From the NCBI GenBank assembly GCA_029572965.1, contig JAKPQD010000275.1, forward strand, positions 1 to 34,376: 34,376 bases of DNA, read 5' to 3'. The position numbers and the translations under genes are program-made. This stretch comes from Bacteroidota bacterium. Its GTDB lineage: Bacteria > Bacteroidota > Bacteroidia > Bacteroidales > DTGW01. Below are positions 16,309 to 25,487 of this stretch, piece after piece. The notes under the pieces are model-generated. The model was not told the DNA's origin. It did not search any database and was given only the letters and a program-made list of their open reading frames with translations. Numbering within the stretch: position 1 is the first letter of the stretch; each line of letters starts with the position of its first letter.

Positions 16309-17398
16309 ATGATTACAACAGACCAGATAAAGGATTTGAAAGAGCGTGAAGATGCCCTTAGGAGGTATCTTTGACATCGAACGTCGCTTGATTGAACTTG
16401 AAGAAGAGGAACAAAAGACTCACGCGCCCAATTTCTGGGACGATCCGAAAGAAGCTGAAGCACAACTCAAGAAAGTGTCGTCTATTAAGCAATGGACAGA
16501 CCATTATGCCAAGGTAAAAAGTGCTGTTGAGGATCTTGAAGTAATGTTCGACTTTGCCAAAGATGGCCAAGCCGAAGAATCAGACGTTGATGCCCAGTAT
16601 GCCCAAGCGCTTAAGATTGTAGAAGATTTAGAAACCCGCAATATGCTCCGCAATGAAGAAGACAAGTTTGGTGCAATCCTCAAGATAAATGCTGGAGCGG
16701 GCGGTACCGAAAGCCAAGATTGGGCAGACATGCTTTTACGTATGTACCTGCGCTATGGTGAGCGTCATGGTTACAAGATGAAAGAGGTTGATTACCTGAA
16801 AGGAGACGAAGCTGGTATTAAATCTGCAACCATAGAATTTGATGGCGAATTTGCCTACGGATTTCTAAAAGGGGAGAGTGGTGTACATCGTTTAGTCCGA
16901 ATCTCGCCGTTTGATGCAAATGCACGCCGTCACACGTCTTTTGCATCAGTATTTGTATCGCCTTTGGTGGATGATACCATTGAAATTGTTATTAATCCCG
17001 CAGATATAACCTGGGAAACATATCGTTCTTCGGGTGCCGGCGGGCAGAATGTAAACAAAGTTGAAACAGCAGTGCGTTTGCGACATGCCCCGACTGGAAT
17101 TGTCATTGAAAACCAGGAAGACCGCTCACAGTTGAAGAATAAAGAAAACGCCATGCGTATTTTACGTTCTATGTTGTACGAATTAGAACTGCAAAAACGC
17201 CGCGAAAAACAGGCAGAAGTTGAAGGGAAAAAGATGAAAATAGAGTGGGGGTCGCAGATTCGTAACTATGTACTTCATCCGTATAAGCTGGTAAAAGATT
17301 TGCGTACTGATTATGAAACTTCCAATGCTCAAGATGTGTTAGATGGCGGATTAGATGGTTTCATCAAAGCATTTTTGATGGAATATGGGGGACAGTAA
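16309..17398 (+). CDS. prfB: Peptide chain release factor 2, with programmed +1 frameshift
   Basis: RF2 reads UGA and UAA stop codons. Translation starts at ATG 16309 and after 21 codons meets an in-frame TGA at 16372-16374 in the context CTT TGA C, with AGGAGG a few bases upstream. This is the classical RF2 autoregulatory site: when RF2 is scarce, ribosomes slip +1 at CTT and continue in the frame beginning GAC ATC GAA. The coding path is 16309-16371 joined to 16373-17398, about 362 residues. Downstream are SPF (stop-codon recognition, in [15 protein letters not shown]) and the GGQ hydrolysis motif in [17 protein letters not shown] reading that ignores the slip would start at 16346 and miss the real N-terminus. 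Confidence 0.96.
16361..16375 (+). promoter_or_regulatory. RF2 recoding site (GGAGG...CTT TGA C)
   Basis: The Shine-Dalgarno-like AGGAGG just ahead of CTTTGAC is the known +1 frameshift stimulator of prfB genes. Positions 16369-16371 are the slippery CTT, 16372-16374 the TGA. Confidence 0.93.
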
Positions 17399-17408
17399 AA
17401 TTTTGTTT

Positions 17409-17759
17409 ATGGAAAAACTTAAAATATATCACAATCCGCGTTGCAAAAAGAGTTGCGAGGGATTGAATTACCTGAAAGAGAAAGGAGTGGATTTTGAGGT
17501 TGTTAAGTATCTTGAAAAAGGCATTTCTTCTGACGAGTTGAAAGAAATATTTCTCAAATCGGGCAAAAAACCTGTAGAATTGGTGCGTACACAAGAACCT
17601 GAATACAAAATAGAGCTTAAAGGTCGCAATTTCTCAGACGATGAGTGGGTTCAGATTATCATTGACAATCCAAAGCTCCTTCAAAGGCCTATAATTGTTG
17701 GAAAATATAAAGCAGTACTTGCTCAACCTCCATCAAATGCAGATATTTTAATAAAATAA
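17409..17759 (+). CDS. ArsC/Spx-family thioredoxin-fold protein
   Basis: About 116 residues from ATG 17409; an ATG 24 bases earlier overlaps prfB and does not fit family N-termini. LKIYHNPRCKKSCEGLNYL matches the ArsC start (IYHNPRCSKSR), with the reactive Cys at residue 12 and a second Cys four residues on; LLQRPIIV carries the conserved arginine-proline pair. True arsenate reductases, the uncharacterised YfgD group and Spx-like regulators share this pattern. With no other ars genes nearby, I favour a general thiol-redox member over arsenic resistance. It follows prfB by 10 bases. Confidence 0.85.
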   Translation: MEKLKIYHNPRCKKSCEGLNYLKEKGVDFEVVKYLEKGISSDELKEIFLKSGKKPVELVRTQEPEYKIELKGRNFSDDEWVQIIIDNPKLLQRPIIVGKYKAVLAQPPSNADILIK

Positions 17760-17777
17760 TATTTCATTGTTATCCGA

Positions 17778-17808
17778 AATTAGTAATTAGTAATTAGTAA
17801 TTAGTAAT
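17778..17808. repeat. 7-base tandem repeat, about four copies
   Basis: AATTAGT is repeated about four times with no change and ends four bases before the ATG of the fumarase gene (17813). The tract fills the spot where a ribosome-binding site would be. Confidence 0.85.
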
Positions 17809-17812
17809 CATC

Positions 17813-19444
17813 ATGCCAACACCTCCCTTTTATTATCAGGAACTTTTTCCATTGGAAAAAGACAATACCGAATATTACTTGCTTAGCAAAGAGCATGTAT
17901 CTGTAAAACAATTTGATGGGAAAGAAGTGCTTTGTGTTAATCCTGAAGCGCTTACAATGGTTACCAATGCAGCACTGCGCGATTGTTCATTTCTCTTGCG
18001 CACTGAACATCAACAGCAGGTTGCTGCTATACTTGACGACCCACAGGCAAGTGAGAACGATAAATATGTAGCATTGACTATGCTACGTAATGCGGAGGTA
18101 TCTGCTAAAGGCCAATTGCCGTTTTGTCAGGATACTGGAACTGCTACTGTAGTGGCAAAGAAAGGACATCTTGTGTTTACCGATGGTAATGACGCTGAGG
18201 CCATATCTCTTGGGGTATATAAAACATATACTGAAGAAAACCTTCGCTATTCGCAGACTGTGGCTTTAGATATGTATAACGAAAAGAATACCGGGACAAA
18301 CTTACCTGCCCAAATAGACATTTACTGTGAAAAAGGCGATGAATACAAGTTCCTTTTTGTTACTAAAGGGGGAGGCTCTGCCAATAAAACATACCTTTAT
18401 CAGGAAACAAAAGCCTTGTTAACTCCCGGGAAGCTTGAAAACTTTCTTATTGAAAAAATGAAAACGCTTGGTACTGCAGCCTGTCCTCCATACCATTTGG
18501 TATTCGTTATTGGAGGCACTTCTGCAGAGGCATGTTTAAAAACAATAAAACTGGCATCTACCAAATATTTGGATACTTTGCCTACTACCGGCAACGAACA
18601 TGGCCGTGCTTTCCGCGATGTAGAGCTCGAACAAAAAATATTAAAAGCAGCTCAGCAGTTTGGTATGGGCGCTCAATTTGGTGGTAAATATTTTGCCCAT
18701 GATGTGCGTATTATACGTTTGCCCCGACATGGAGCTTCTTGTCCTGTTGGTATGGGTGTTTCATGTTCTGCAGACCGCAATATTAAAGCCAAGATTAACA
18801 AAGATGGTATTTGGGTTGAAAAACTGGAGGACAATCCGGGGCGATTTATCCCTGAAAGGTTGAGAAATGTTGGAGAAGGCGAAGCGGTGAAAATTAACCT
18901 GAACCGTCCAATGAAAGAAGTTTTGGCAGAACTTACCAAATATCCTGTAGCTACCAGACTTTCATTGAACGGGACTATTATCGTGGGGCGCGATATTGCT
19001 CATGCCAAGCTCAACGAACGTCTCGAGAAAGGAGAGGGGCTTCCTCAGTATTTGAAAGACCACCCGATATATTACGCTGGTCCTGCTAAAACCCCTGCTG
19101 GAATGGCATCTGGTTCGTTTGGGCCAACAACAGCCGGGCGTATGGATTCGTATGTGGCTAAATTCCAAGAAAATGGAGGAAGTATGATTATGATTGCTAA
19201 AGGAAACCGTAGCCCTGAAGTAACTGAGGCATGTAAGAAGTTTGGAGGCTTTTATCTTGGCAGTATTGGTGGGCCTGCAGCTATTCTTGCCCAACAAAAT
19301 ATCACCAAGGTAGAATTGCTTGAATATCCGGAGCTTGGAATGGAAGCCATTTGGAAGATAGAAGTTGTGGACTTCCCGGCGTTTATTCTTGTCGATGATA
19401 AAGGAAACGATTTCTTTAAGCAGCTTAAACCTTGGAATTGCTGA
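17813..19444 (+). CDS. fum: Class I (iron-sulphur) fumarate hydratase
   Basis: A 543-residue fused-subunit class I fumarase, which interconverts fumarate and malate with an oxygen-sensitive [4Fe-4S] cluster. The alpha part holds the likely cluster cysteines in [15 protein letters not shown] and [10 protein letters not shown], along with KGGGSANK; the beta part (from about 370) holds [44 protein letters not shown] and KGNRSPEV. The length equals that of E. coli FumA. The oxygen-sensitive class fits an anaerobe using the reductive branch to succinate. An AATTAGT repeat takes the place of the ribosome-binding region. Confidence 0.95.
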   Translation: MPTPPFYYQELFPLEKDNTEYYLLSKEHVSVKQFDGKEVLCVNPEALTMVTNAALRDCSFLLRTEHQQQVAAILDDPQASENDKYVALTMLRNAEVSAKGQLPFCQDTGTATVVAKKGHLVFTDGNDAEAISLGVYKTYTEENLRYSQTVALDMYNEKNTGTNLPAQIDIYCEKGDEYKFLFVTKGGGSANKTYLYQETKALLTPGKLENFLIEKMKTLGTAACPPYHLVFVIGGTSAEACLKTIKLASTKYLDTLPTTGNEHGRAFRDVELEQKILKAAQQFGMGAQFGGKYFAHDVRIIRLPRHGASCPVGMGVSCSADRNIKAKINKDGIWVEKLEDNPGRFIPERLRNVGEGEAVKINLNRPMKEVLAELTKYPVATRLSLNGTIIVGRDIAHAKLNERLEKGEGLPQYLKDHPIYYAGPAKTPAGMASGSFGPTTAGRMDSYVAKFQENGGSMIMIAKGNRSPEVTEACKKFGGFYLGSIGGPAAILAQQNITKVELLEYPELGMEAIWKIEVVDFPAFILVDDKGNDFFKQLKPWNC

Positions 19445-19841
19445 TAAAGAATACTTAACTGCAAATTAATTGCGGCGAAACAAAGAAAATAAAGAACGCA
19501 GAGTATTAATGATTAGTAATACTTTGCGTTCTTTGTAAAAAAAATTGGCAAACGCTGTGATTATTAAACCTCGCTAATCTTTAGCTACGATTCCTTTTTA
19601 TTCGTTCATTATCTTTTAAAACCCAAATTAATACTTAATCGATTAATAAATTGTTATCCTGCAATTTAATAAATAACATCAGACAATTACTAAATCAGCT
19701 TGTCCCGTTTATAACGGGAAGGTTAACTCAACTAAATCATATAGTTCGGCAAGAAATGGCCTCCTGATGATTAATTGGGGTTTAATATCATTTTTAACCT
19801 TATTATTAATTTTTCATAAAAACATGTTAATTACAAAATCT
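19445..19841. other. Intergenic region with terminator and small hairpins
   Basis: About 400 bases with no gene. It contains the terminator-like stem at 19491-19534 and a small hairpin CCCGTT/AACGGG (19704-19718). The rest is AT-rich DNA leading to the promoter box of the HD gene. Confidence 0.5.
19491..19534 (+). terminator. Terminator-like hairpin after fumarase
   Basis: AAAGAACGCA plus AGTATTA pair with TAATACT plus TGCGTTCTTT; the stem is about 17 pairs with one mismatch. The end is followed by GTAAAAAAAA rather than T, so on the plus strand it is a weak intrinsic terminator. On the minus strand a T run would follow only further out. Confidence 0.55.
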
Positions 19842-19849
19842 TACTTTTG
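19842..19849 (+). promoter_or_regulatory. -7 box TACTTTTG for the HD-domain gene
   Basis: A perfect TAnnTTTG box 14 bases before the TTG start at 19864. The predicted leader would be under 10 bases. Confidence 0.5.
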
Positions 19850-19863
19850 TAAAAATTTCTCTT

Positions 19864-21120
19864 TTGAACACAAATAAGCGAAAAATTGTCAATGACCCTG
19901 TTTATGGGTTTATTTCTATCAATAATGATTTAATTTTCGATTTGATAGAACATCCATGGGTGCAGCGTCTGCGCAGGATACGTCAGCTGGGGCTTACCAA
20001 CTTAGTATATCCGGGGGCTATGCATACTCGTTTTCAACACGTATTGGGCGCTTACTTCCTGATGAACCAGGCTATAGAAGTAATTCGTTCTAAAGGCCAT
20101 GAAATTACTGATGAAGAAGCTGAGGCTGTTAATATTGCTATTTTGCTGCATGACATTGGACACGGACCTTTTTCACATGCTTTGGAATTTGGCATTATTG
20201 AAGGCTTTACGCATGAAAGTATCTCTGAATTGCTTATGGCTGGATTAAATGCCCAATTCAACAATAGGCTTACATTGGCCATTGCCATTTTTCAGGATAA
20301 ATATCATAAGAGGTTTCTGCATCAGCTTGTATCTGGCCAGCTGGATATGGACAGGCTCGATTACCTGCGCCGAGATAGTTTTTTTACAGGGGTTTCAGAA
20401 GGAGTTGTTGGCTCAGACCGCATTATCAAGATGCTTAACGTAGTGGATGACAAGTTGGTGGTTGAAGCTAAAGGGATTTATTCTATCGAAAAGTTTTTGA
20501 TTGCCCGCCGGTTGATGTATTGGCAGGTGTATCTTCATAAAACGGTTTTGTCTGCTGAGAATTTGTTGATAAATATTTTGAAACGAGCTAAAGAACTGAG
20601 CTTACAGGGTGATAAATTATTTGCACCTCCTGCTTTAGAATACTTTTTGTTCAAAAAATTTGACAGAAGCTTCATCAATGCTGCTGACGAGAAAGATTTA
20701 AATACGATGCTCCAGCATTTTGTAAGGCTTGATGATACAGATATTATCTCAGCCACCAAAGTATGGATGGAACATGATGATAAAATATTGTCAACCCTTT
20801 GTCAGAAAATGATTAGCCGGCAATTGTATAAAATTGAACTCCAAAATCAGCCTTTCTCTGCTGAACGTATTGCTGAAATGATTGAAAAAACAGAAAAGCA
20901 TTTTTCACTTTCATCAAAAGAGGCTTCATTTATGGTTTTTGCCGATTCTATTACCAGCAATATATACGAAACAGGCGAACACAACATAGGAATATTATAT
21001 AACAACGGCAAAGTAGTTGATATTGCTGAAGCTTCGGATATGCTCAATATGCAGGTGCTTACAAAGGTCGTGACCAAGCATTTTCTTTGTTATCCAAAAG
21101 AAATAATCAGTAAAATATAA
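19864..21120 (+). CDS. HD-domain phosphohydrolase (dGTPase-like)
   Basis: A 418-residue member of the dGTPase/SAMHD1-like HD superfamily. The metal-binding set is His59 (RFQHVLG), His96-Asp97 (LLHDIGHGPFSH), with His100 and His105 beside it and a later Asp in GQLDMDRLDYLRRD. It probably hydrolyses a nucleotide; substrate unknown. The start is TTG 19864 (MNTNKRKIVNDPVYGFISI), matching the family opening; the first in-frame ATG would remove part of the HD core. In many Bacteroidota this gene sits just before lpxD, as here, but lpxD has its own promoter box after its stop codon. Confidence 0.9.
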   Translation: MNTNKRKIVNDPVYGFISINNDLIFDLIEHPWVQRLRRIRQLGLTNLVYPGAMHTRFQHVLGAYFLMNQAIEVIRSKGHEITDEEAEAVNIAILLHDIGHGPFSHALEFGIIEGFTHESISELLMAGLNAQFNNRLTLAIAIFQDKYHKRFLHQLVSGQLDMDRLDYLRRDSFFTGVSEGVVGSDRIIKMLNVVDDKLVVEAKGIYSIEKFLIARRLMYWQVYLHKTVLSAENLLINILKRAKELSLQGDKLFAPPALEYFLFKKFDRSFINAADEKDLNTMLQHFVRLDDTDIISATKVWMEHDDKILSTLCQKMISRQLYKIELQNQPFSAERIAEMIEKTEKHFSLSSKEASFMVFADSITSNIYETGEHNIGILYNNGKVVDIAEASDMLNMQVLTKVVTKHFLCYPKEIISKI

Positions 21121-21127
21121 AAGATAT

Positions 21128-21135
21128 TATCTTTG
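21128..21135 (+). promoter_or_regulatory. -7 box TATCTTTG for the lipid A gene cluster
   Basis: A perfect TAnnTTTG box 8 bases after the HD gene stop. Transcription would start near 21142, leaving a leader of about 75 bases before lpxD. Confidence 0.5.
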
Positions 21136-21216
21136 TTGGCTTATTTAAATAACAGACAAGCATAGTTTTATTGGTCAAAAGCCTGAAAAAGTAAAACAAA
21201 ACATAATATTGACAAT

Positions 21217-22260
21217 ATGAAATTTACAGCACAAGCTATAGCAAGCTTTTTAAAAGGGGAAGTCGTCGGAAATCCGGACGTTGAGGTTTCAGATATTGCT
21301 AAGATTGAAGAAGGACGGCCGGGAACAATGGCTTTTCTGGCTAATCCCAAGTACAATAAGTATTTGTATGAAACAAAGGCTTCAATAGTGCTTGTAAATA
21401 AAACATTACAGATTGAAGGGCCTGTATCAGCCACCCTAATTAAGGTTGACGATGCTTATCAGTGTTTTGCCGCTCTTTTGGAGATGTATCAACAGGCAAA
21501 GCCTCAAAAGTCTGGAATAGAAAGCAATTGCTATATCAGTGAATCTGCAACCCTTGGTACAGACCTGTATATTGGGGCTTTTGCTTACATAGACAACAAT
21601 GTAAAAATTGGCAACAATGCTAAGATTTATCCTCAGGCTTTCATTGGCGAGAACGTTACTATTGGCGAAAACACTGTTATTTATCCTGGAGTGAAGATTT
21701 ATGCCGATTGTAAGATAGGCGCTAACTGCGTTATCCATGCCGGAGCGGTGATAGGGGCCGATGGCTTTGGTTTTGCTCCAAATTCAGAAAACAATTACAA
21801 GAAGGTTCCTCAGATTGGCAATGTTGTTATCGAAGACTATGTTGAAATAGGCGCTAATACTACAATAGACAGGGCTACTATGGGTTCGACCATTATTCGT
21901 AAAGGCGTTAAGCTTGACAACCTTATTCAGATAGCTCATAATGTTGAAATAGGCGAGAATACTGTATTTGCAGCTCAGACAGGCGTTGCTGGTTCAACAA
22001 AAGTTGGCAAGAATTGTATGTTTGGCGGCCAGGTCGGCCTGGCTGGTCATATAACTGTTGCCGATGGAGTTAAACTTGGCGCACAATCGGGTGTTAATGC
22101 TTCCATTACGAAAGAAGACGCAACTATGATTGGTGCTCCTGCATTTGACTTTAAAGAATACATGAAATGTTATGTTCTTTTCCGCAATCTGCCTAAGCTA
22201 AACGCTCAGTTAAATCAGGTAGAGCGCGACATTAAAGAGATAAAGAATAAAAATCAATAG
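21217..22260 (+). CDS. lpxD: UDP-3-O-acylglucosamine N-acyltransferase
   Basis: A 347-residue left-handed beta-helix acyltransferase that adds the second hydroxyacyl chain in lipid A synthesis. The N-terminal uridine-binding domain (about 1-100; [20 protein letters not shown]) leads into hexapeptide repeats (about 105-310; [19 protein letters not shown]), with the signature [15 protein letters not shown] and the catalytic histidine region [14 protein letters not shown]-terminal helix ([19 protein letters not shown]) closes the trimer. It opens the lpxD, lpxC-fabZ, lpxA run, with a 26-base gap to the next gene. Confidence 0.96.
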   Translation: MKFTAQAIASFLKGEVVGNPDVEVSDIAKIEEGRPGTMAFLANPKYNKYLYETKASIVLVNKTLQIEGPVSATLIKVDDAYQCFAALLEMYQQAKPQKSGIESNCYISESATLGTDLYIGAFAYIDNNVKIGNNAKIYPQAFIGENVTIGENTVIYPGVKIYADCKIGANCVIHAGAVIGADGFGFAPNSENNYKKVPQIGNVVIEDYVEIGANTTIDRATMGSTIIRKGVKLDNLIQIAHNVEIGENTVFAAQTGVAGSTKVGKNCMFGGQVGLAGHITVADGVKLGAQSGVNASITKEDATMIGAPAFDFKEYMKCYVLFRNLPKLNAQLNQVERDIKEIKNKNQ

Positions 22261-22286
22261 AAAAATATTTAAAATCATACTCCATT

Positions 22287-23681
22287 ATGGCAGAAAAACA
22301 GAAAACGCTGGCCGCAGAGGTGCATTTTTCAGGCAAAGGACTTCATACAGGCCTTATGGTTAACATGTATATCAAACCGGCGGCAGCAAATCATGGTATA
22401 AGGTTTATGCGTATTGATTTGGATGAAAATCCTATTGTACACGCTATTGTAGATAATGTAATTGACACTTCACGTGGCACAACACTTGATGAAAATGGTG
22501 TACGTATTAGTACACTTGAACATTTGCTTGCTGCACTCACAGGTTTAGGTGTTGACAATGCTTTGATTGAAATTGATGCCCCTGAAGTCCCAATTTTAGA
22601 TGGTAGTGCCAAACCTTATGTTGAAGGTATTGAAAAGGTTGGTATTGTAGAGTTAGAAGCAGAAAAAAAATTTTTTGAGTTAAAGGAAAGAATTGAATTT
22701 CATGATGTTGAAAAGGGTATTGAAATTGTTGCTTTCCCTGATGACCATTTCAGCATTACTGTTCAAATCGACTATAATTCAAAAGTGCTTGGCAATCAGT
22801 ATGCTTCAATGAATTCGTTGAAAGAATTTGCTAAAGAAATTGCACCTTGTCGTACTTTCGTTTTCTTGCATGAGCTTGAATTACTGGCCAAACATAACCT
22901 TATTAAAGGTGGCGACATTGACAATGCTATTGTAATCGTTGATAGAAAAGTCGAGCAAGAGGAACTTGATCATTTATCTGCATTGCTCAATAAACCTAAG
23001 TTTTCAGTTCAGCCTGAAGGGGTGTTGAACAACATCGAACTGCGTTTCCGCAACGAACCAGCTCGTCACAAATTGCTCGACATGGTTGGTGATTTAACGT
23101 TAGTAGGTATGCCAATCAAAGCCAGGATAATTGCTTCACGCCCTGGGCACCATGCAAATACTGAATTTGCTAAACTTCTTCGAAAAATAATAAAAAAAGA
23201 AAGCTTAAAACCAGCTGTTCCAAAATATAATCCGGCTGAAAACCCATTGCTTGATATTAACCAAATAATGAAAATATTGCCACACAGGCCGCCTTTCCTA
23301 TTGGTTGATAAAATCATTGAGCGTACAGACCAGATGATTGTTGGTATCAAGAATGTAACAATGAACGAACCTTTCTTTGTTGGCCACTTTCCTGGAGAAC
23401 CAGTAATGCCTGGTGTGCTTATCATTGAAGCTTTGGCTCAATGTGGTGGGTTATTAGCTTTAAATACAGTTGAAGACCCTGAAACTTACAGTACATATTT
23501 TCTCAAAATTGACAAAGTAAAATTTAAAAAGAAAGTTGTCCCAGGTGATACGCTGATTTTCAAATTGGAGCTTATTGAACCGATACGTCGTGGTATCGTT
23601 ACCATGTGGGCACAGGCTTTTGTTGGCAATGCTGTGGTTACAGAAGCAGAACTTTGCGCTCAGATTGTTAAAACAAAATAA
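22287..23681 (+). CDS. lpxC-fabZ: LpxC-FabZ fusion: UDP-acyl-GlcNAc deacetylase and hydroxyacyl-ACP dehydratase
   Basis: A 464-residue two-enzyme protein. Residues 1 to about 310 are LpxC, the zinc deacetylase that commits lipid A synthesis: zinc ligands lie in STLEHLLAALTG (His) and ARHKLLDMVGDL (His and Asp). Residues about 320-464 are FabZ, which dehydrates 3-hydroxyacyl-ACP: LPHRPPFLLVDK, then the catalytic His and Glu in GHFPGEPVMPGVLIIEALAQ. The two enzymes compete for 3-hydroxyacyl-ACP, so the fusion ties lipid A to fatty acid flux; it is a hallmark of Bacteroidota. It lies between lpxD and lpxA. Confidence 0.97.
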   Translation: MAEKQKTLAAEVHFSGKGLHTGLMVNMYIKPAAANHGIRFMRIDLDENPIVHAIVDNVIDTSRGTTLDENGVRISTLEHLLAALTGLGVDNALIEIDAPEVPILDGSAKPYVEGIEKVGIVELEAEKKFFELKERIEFHDVEKGIEIVAFPDDHFSITVQIDYNSKVLGNQYASMNSLKEFAKEIAPCRTFVFLHELELLAKHNLIKGGDIDNAIVIVDRKVEQEELDHLSALLNKPKFSVQPEGVLNNIELRFRNEPARHKLLDMVGDLTLVGMPIKARIIASRPGHHANTEFAKLLRKIIKKESLKPAVPKYNPAENPLLDINQIMKILPHRPPFLLVDKIIERTDQMIVGIKNVTMNEPFFVGHFPGEPVMPGVLIIEALAQCGGLLALNTVEDPETYSTYFLKIDKVKFKKKVVPGDTLIFKLELIEPIRRGIVTMWAQAFVGNAVVTEAELCAQIVKTK

Positions 23682-23710
23682 AAAATATACATTTGCCAAA
23701 AATCTAAAAT

Positions 23711-24511
23711 ATGAGTTTTCATCCTCTTACAAATGTTCATCCTGAGGCTCAAATAGGGCAGAACGTTATCATTGAGCCTTTTGCTACAATCGAAAAAGAC
23801 GTTATTATTGGTGACGGGACCTGGATTGGTGCCGGAGCTGTTATCCGTAATGGTGCGCGTATTGGTAAAAATTGTAAGATTGATTCTTGCGCTTCTATTG
23901 CTGGCCTTCCTCAAGATTTGAAGTTCCGTGGAGAATATACTACTGTTGAAATAGGCGACAATACTACTATTCGTGAGTATGTTACTGTTAATCGTGGCAC
24001 AGCTGCTAAAAACAAAACTGTGATTGGCAATAATTGCCTTGTGATGAGCTATGTACACGTAGCCCACGATTGTCTGATTGGTAACAATGTTATTCTTGCC
24101 GGATATACTGGCCTGGCTGGTGAAGTAGAAATTGGCGATTGGGTAATTACCGGAGGTTCAACTGTTGTGCACCAGTTCGTGAAAATTGGGGCACATGCTT
24201 TTATTAGTGGTGGCTCTCTGGTTCGAAAAGATGTTCCGCCTTATGTAAAAGCTGCCCGCGAACCGCTTGCTTATGTTGGTCTTAATAGTCTTGGCCTTCG
24301 CAGGCGCCAGTTTTCAAATGAGACTATCAATATTATCCAGGAAGTGTACCGATGTATCTATCTGAGAAATATGAACCACTCTCAAGCACTTGAATATATT
24401 GAAACAAACCTTCCTGCTATTCCTGAACGTGATGAAATTGTGATGTTTATCCGCAATTCTAAACGTGGAATCATGAAAGGCTATGAAACTGATAGTGGCG
24501 ATAATGATTAA
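23711..24511 (+). CDS. lpxA: Acyl-ACP:UDP-N-acetylglucosamine O-acyltransferase
   Basis: A 266-residue hexapeptide-repeat enzyme catalysing the first step of lipid A synthesis. The beta-helix runs from HPEAQIGQNVIIEPFATIE to about residue 190, with the catalytic histidine in VMSYVHVAHDCLIGNNV and the family segment GLPQDLKFRGEYTTVEIGDNTTIREYVTVNRGT. The helical tail (GLRRRQFSNETINIIQEVYRCIY) is present. It closes the lipid A cluster 29 bases after lpxC-fabZ and is followed by a strong terminator. Confidence 0.96.
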   Translation: MSFHPLTNVHPEAQIGQNVIIEPFATIEKDVIIGDGTWIGAGAVIRNGARIGKNCKIDSCASIAGLPQDLKFRGEYTTVEIGDNTTIREYVTVNRGTAAKNKTVIGNNCLVMSYVHVAHDCLIGNNVILAGYTGLAGEVEIGDWVITGGSTVVHQFVKIGAHAFISGGSLVRKDVPPYVKAAREPLAYVGLNSLGLRRRQFSNETINIIQEVYRCIYLRNMNHSQALEYIETNLPAIPERDEIVMFIRNSKRGIMKGYETDSGDND

Positions 24512-24534
24512 AAGTCTTATTAAATATTTTGTTG

Positions 24535-24568
24535 AGGTTTTACTTTATAGGTAAAACCTTTTTTTTTA
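24535..24568 (+). terminator. Rho-independent terminator of the lipid A cluster
   Basis: AGGTTTTAC and GTAAAACCT form a 9-pair stem around a short loop, followed by nine or more T. It begins 24 bases after the lpxA stop. Confidence 0.9.
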
Positions 24569-24578
24569 ATGGGTTACA

Positions 24579-25427
24579 ATGAAATCTTTTTTGTTTTCAG
24601 CTATTTCACTATTTTTTTGCTCCATTGCCTATTGTCAAATGGCCGGGCAATTCAAAAATGATGTTTTTTTGAAAAAACTCTATGCAGATACATCTTATAC
24701 CAATCTTAAAAAGAAGGTTGTAAAAGAATTCAAGCATGCAAAGCCTGGTCATTGGGGCGAGTTTGTTAAAGGCGTTGATGAAAAAATTTCTACTAAGCAG
24801 AAACTGATTGCTTTTACCTTTGATGCATGCGGAAAAGAAAAAGGCAAAGGTTACGATTATGAATTAATTCAGCTTCTTCGTAAAGAAAATGTCCCTGCAA
24901 CACTTTTTGTTACTGGCAGGTGGATTGACAAGCACTTCAAAGCGCTTGTTGCACTTAGTCAGGACAGCCTTTTTGAAATTGAGAACCATGGATTGAACCA
25001 CAAACCCTGCTCTGCTTGTGGCGAAAGCGAATATGGAATAAAAGGGACAGCCAATCCTTCAGAAGCTTTTGACGAAATAGAAGCTAATGCTCGTAAAATA
25101 GAAGCTATTATTGGTAAAAAACCACGCTTTTATCGTTCAGCTACTGCATTTATTGATGAAAGTTGTGCTCGTATGGCTACAAAGCTCGGAATAACTGTAG
25201 TTAGTTATGAAGTTCTTTCGGGGGATGCCGTGGCCAATACTCCTGATACTATTATAGCTCAAAATGTCATAAAACATGCCAAGCCTGGGGCTATTGTCAT
25301 TATGCATTTCAACCACCCAAAATGGAATACGTGCGAAGCTTTACGAATCATCATTCCTGCCTTGAGAGAACAAGGGTATAAGTTTATCCGGCTTAAAGAT
25401 TTTCCGTTGAAAAGTATGAAAGATTAA
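24579..25427 (+). CDS. Exported polysaccharide deacetylase (NodB-like, CE4 family)
   Basis: A 282-residue protein with a signal peptide (MKSFLFSAISLFFCSIAYC). The NodB domain (about 75-280) shows motif 1 as FTFDACG, motif 2 as ENHGLNH (the HxxxH metal pair), motif 3 as RFYRSATAFID and motif 5 as PGAIVIMHFNH. It should remove N-acetyl groups from peptidoglycan or an exopolysaccharide. Motif 1 differs from the usual TFDDG: the second Asp is Ala and is followed by Cys, a variant I have seen in this family. The cysteine-rich stretch KPCSACGESEYG is extra. It is separated from lpxA by the terminator at 24535. Confidence 0.87.
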   Translation: MKSFLFSAISLFFCSIAYCQMAGQFKNDVFLKKLYADTSYTNLKKKVVKEFKHAKPGHWGEFVKGVDEKISTKQKLIAFTFDACGKEKGKGYDYELIQLLRKENVPATLFVTGRWIDKHFKALVALSQDSLFEIENHGLNHKPCSACGESEYGIKGTANPSEAFDEIEANARKIEAIIGKKPRFYRSATAFIDESCARMATKLGITVVSYEVLSGDAVANTPDTIIAQNVIKHAKPGAIVIMHFNHPKWNTCEALRIIIPALREQGYKFIRLKDFPLKSMKD

Positions 25428-25487
25428 TTTCGAGTGGTCTTTTAATATTTTGGTAATTCATTTTCAACGATTTACTAAATTTGAAAC

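Noticed and set aside
16346-16375. Starting prfB at the ATG in the downstream frame (16346)
   Set aside because: The ATG at 16309 with a prfB promoter just before it, and the CTT TGA C recoding site, explain the N-terminus far better.
17409-17759. Arsenic-resistance arsenate reductase
   Set aside because: No arsR, arsB or acr3 gene is near and the family covers non-arsenic thiol proteins, so I give only the family.
23066-23425. A 119-residue minus-strand open frame opposite lpxC-fabZ
   Set aside because: Antisense of conserved LpxC and FabZ motifs; no support of its own.
23660-24067. A 135-residue minus-strand open frame opposite lpxA
   Set aside because: Repetitive Asn/Thr/Ser-rich translation is the expected antisense of the hexapeptide repeats; lpxA is unambiguous.
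25476-25483. TAAATTTG as a promoter box of the AraC gene
   Set aside because: It ends four bases before the ATG, which would put the transcription start inside the gene; only a chance match in AT-rich DNA is supported.
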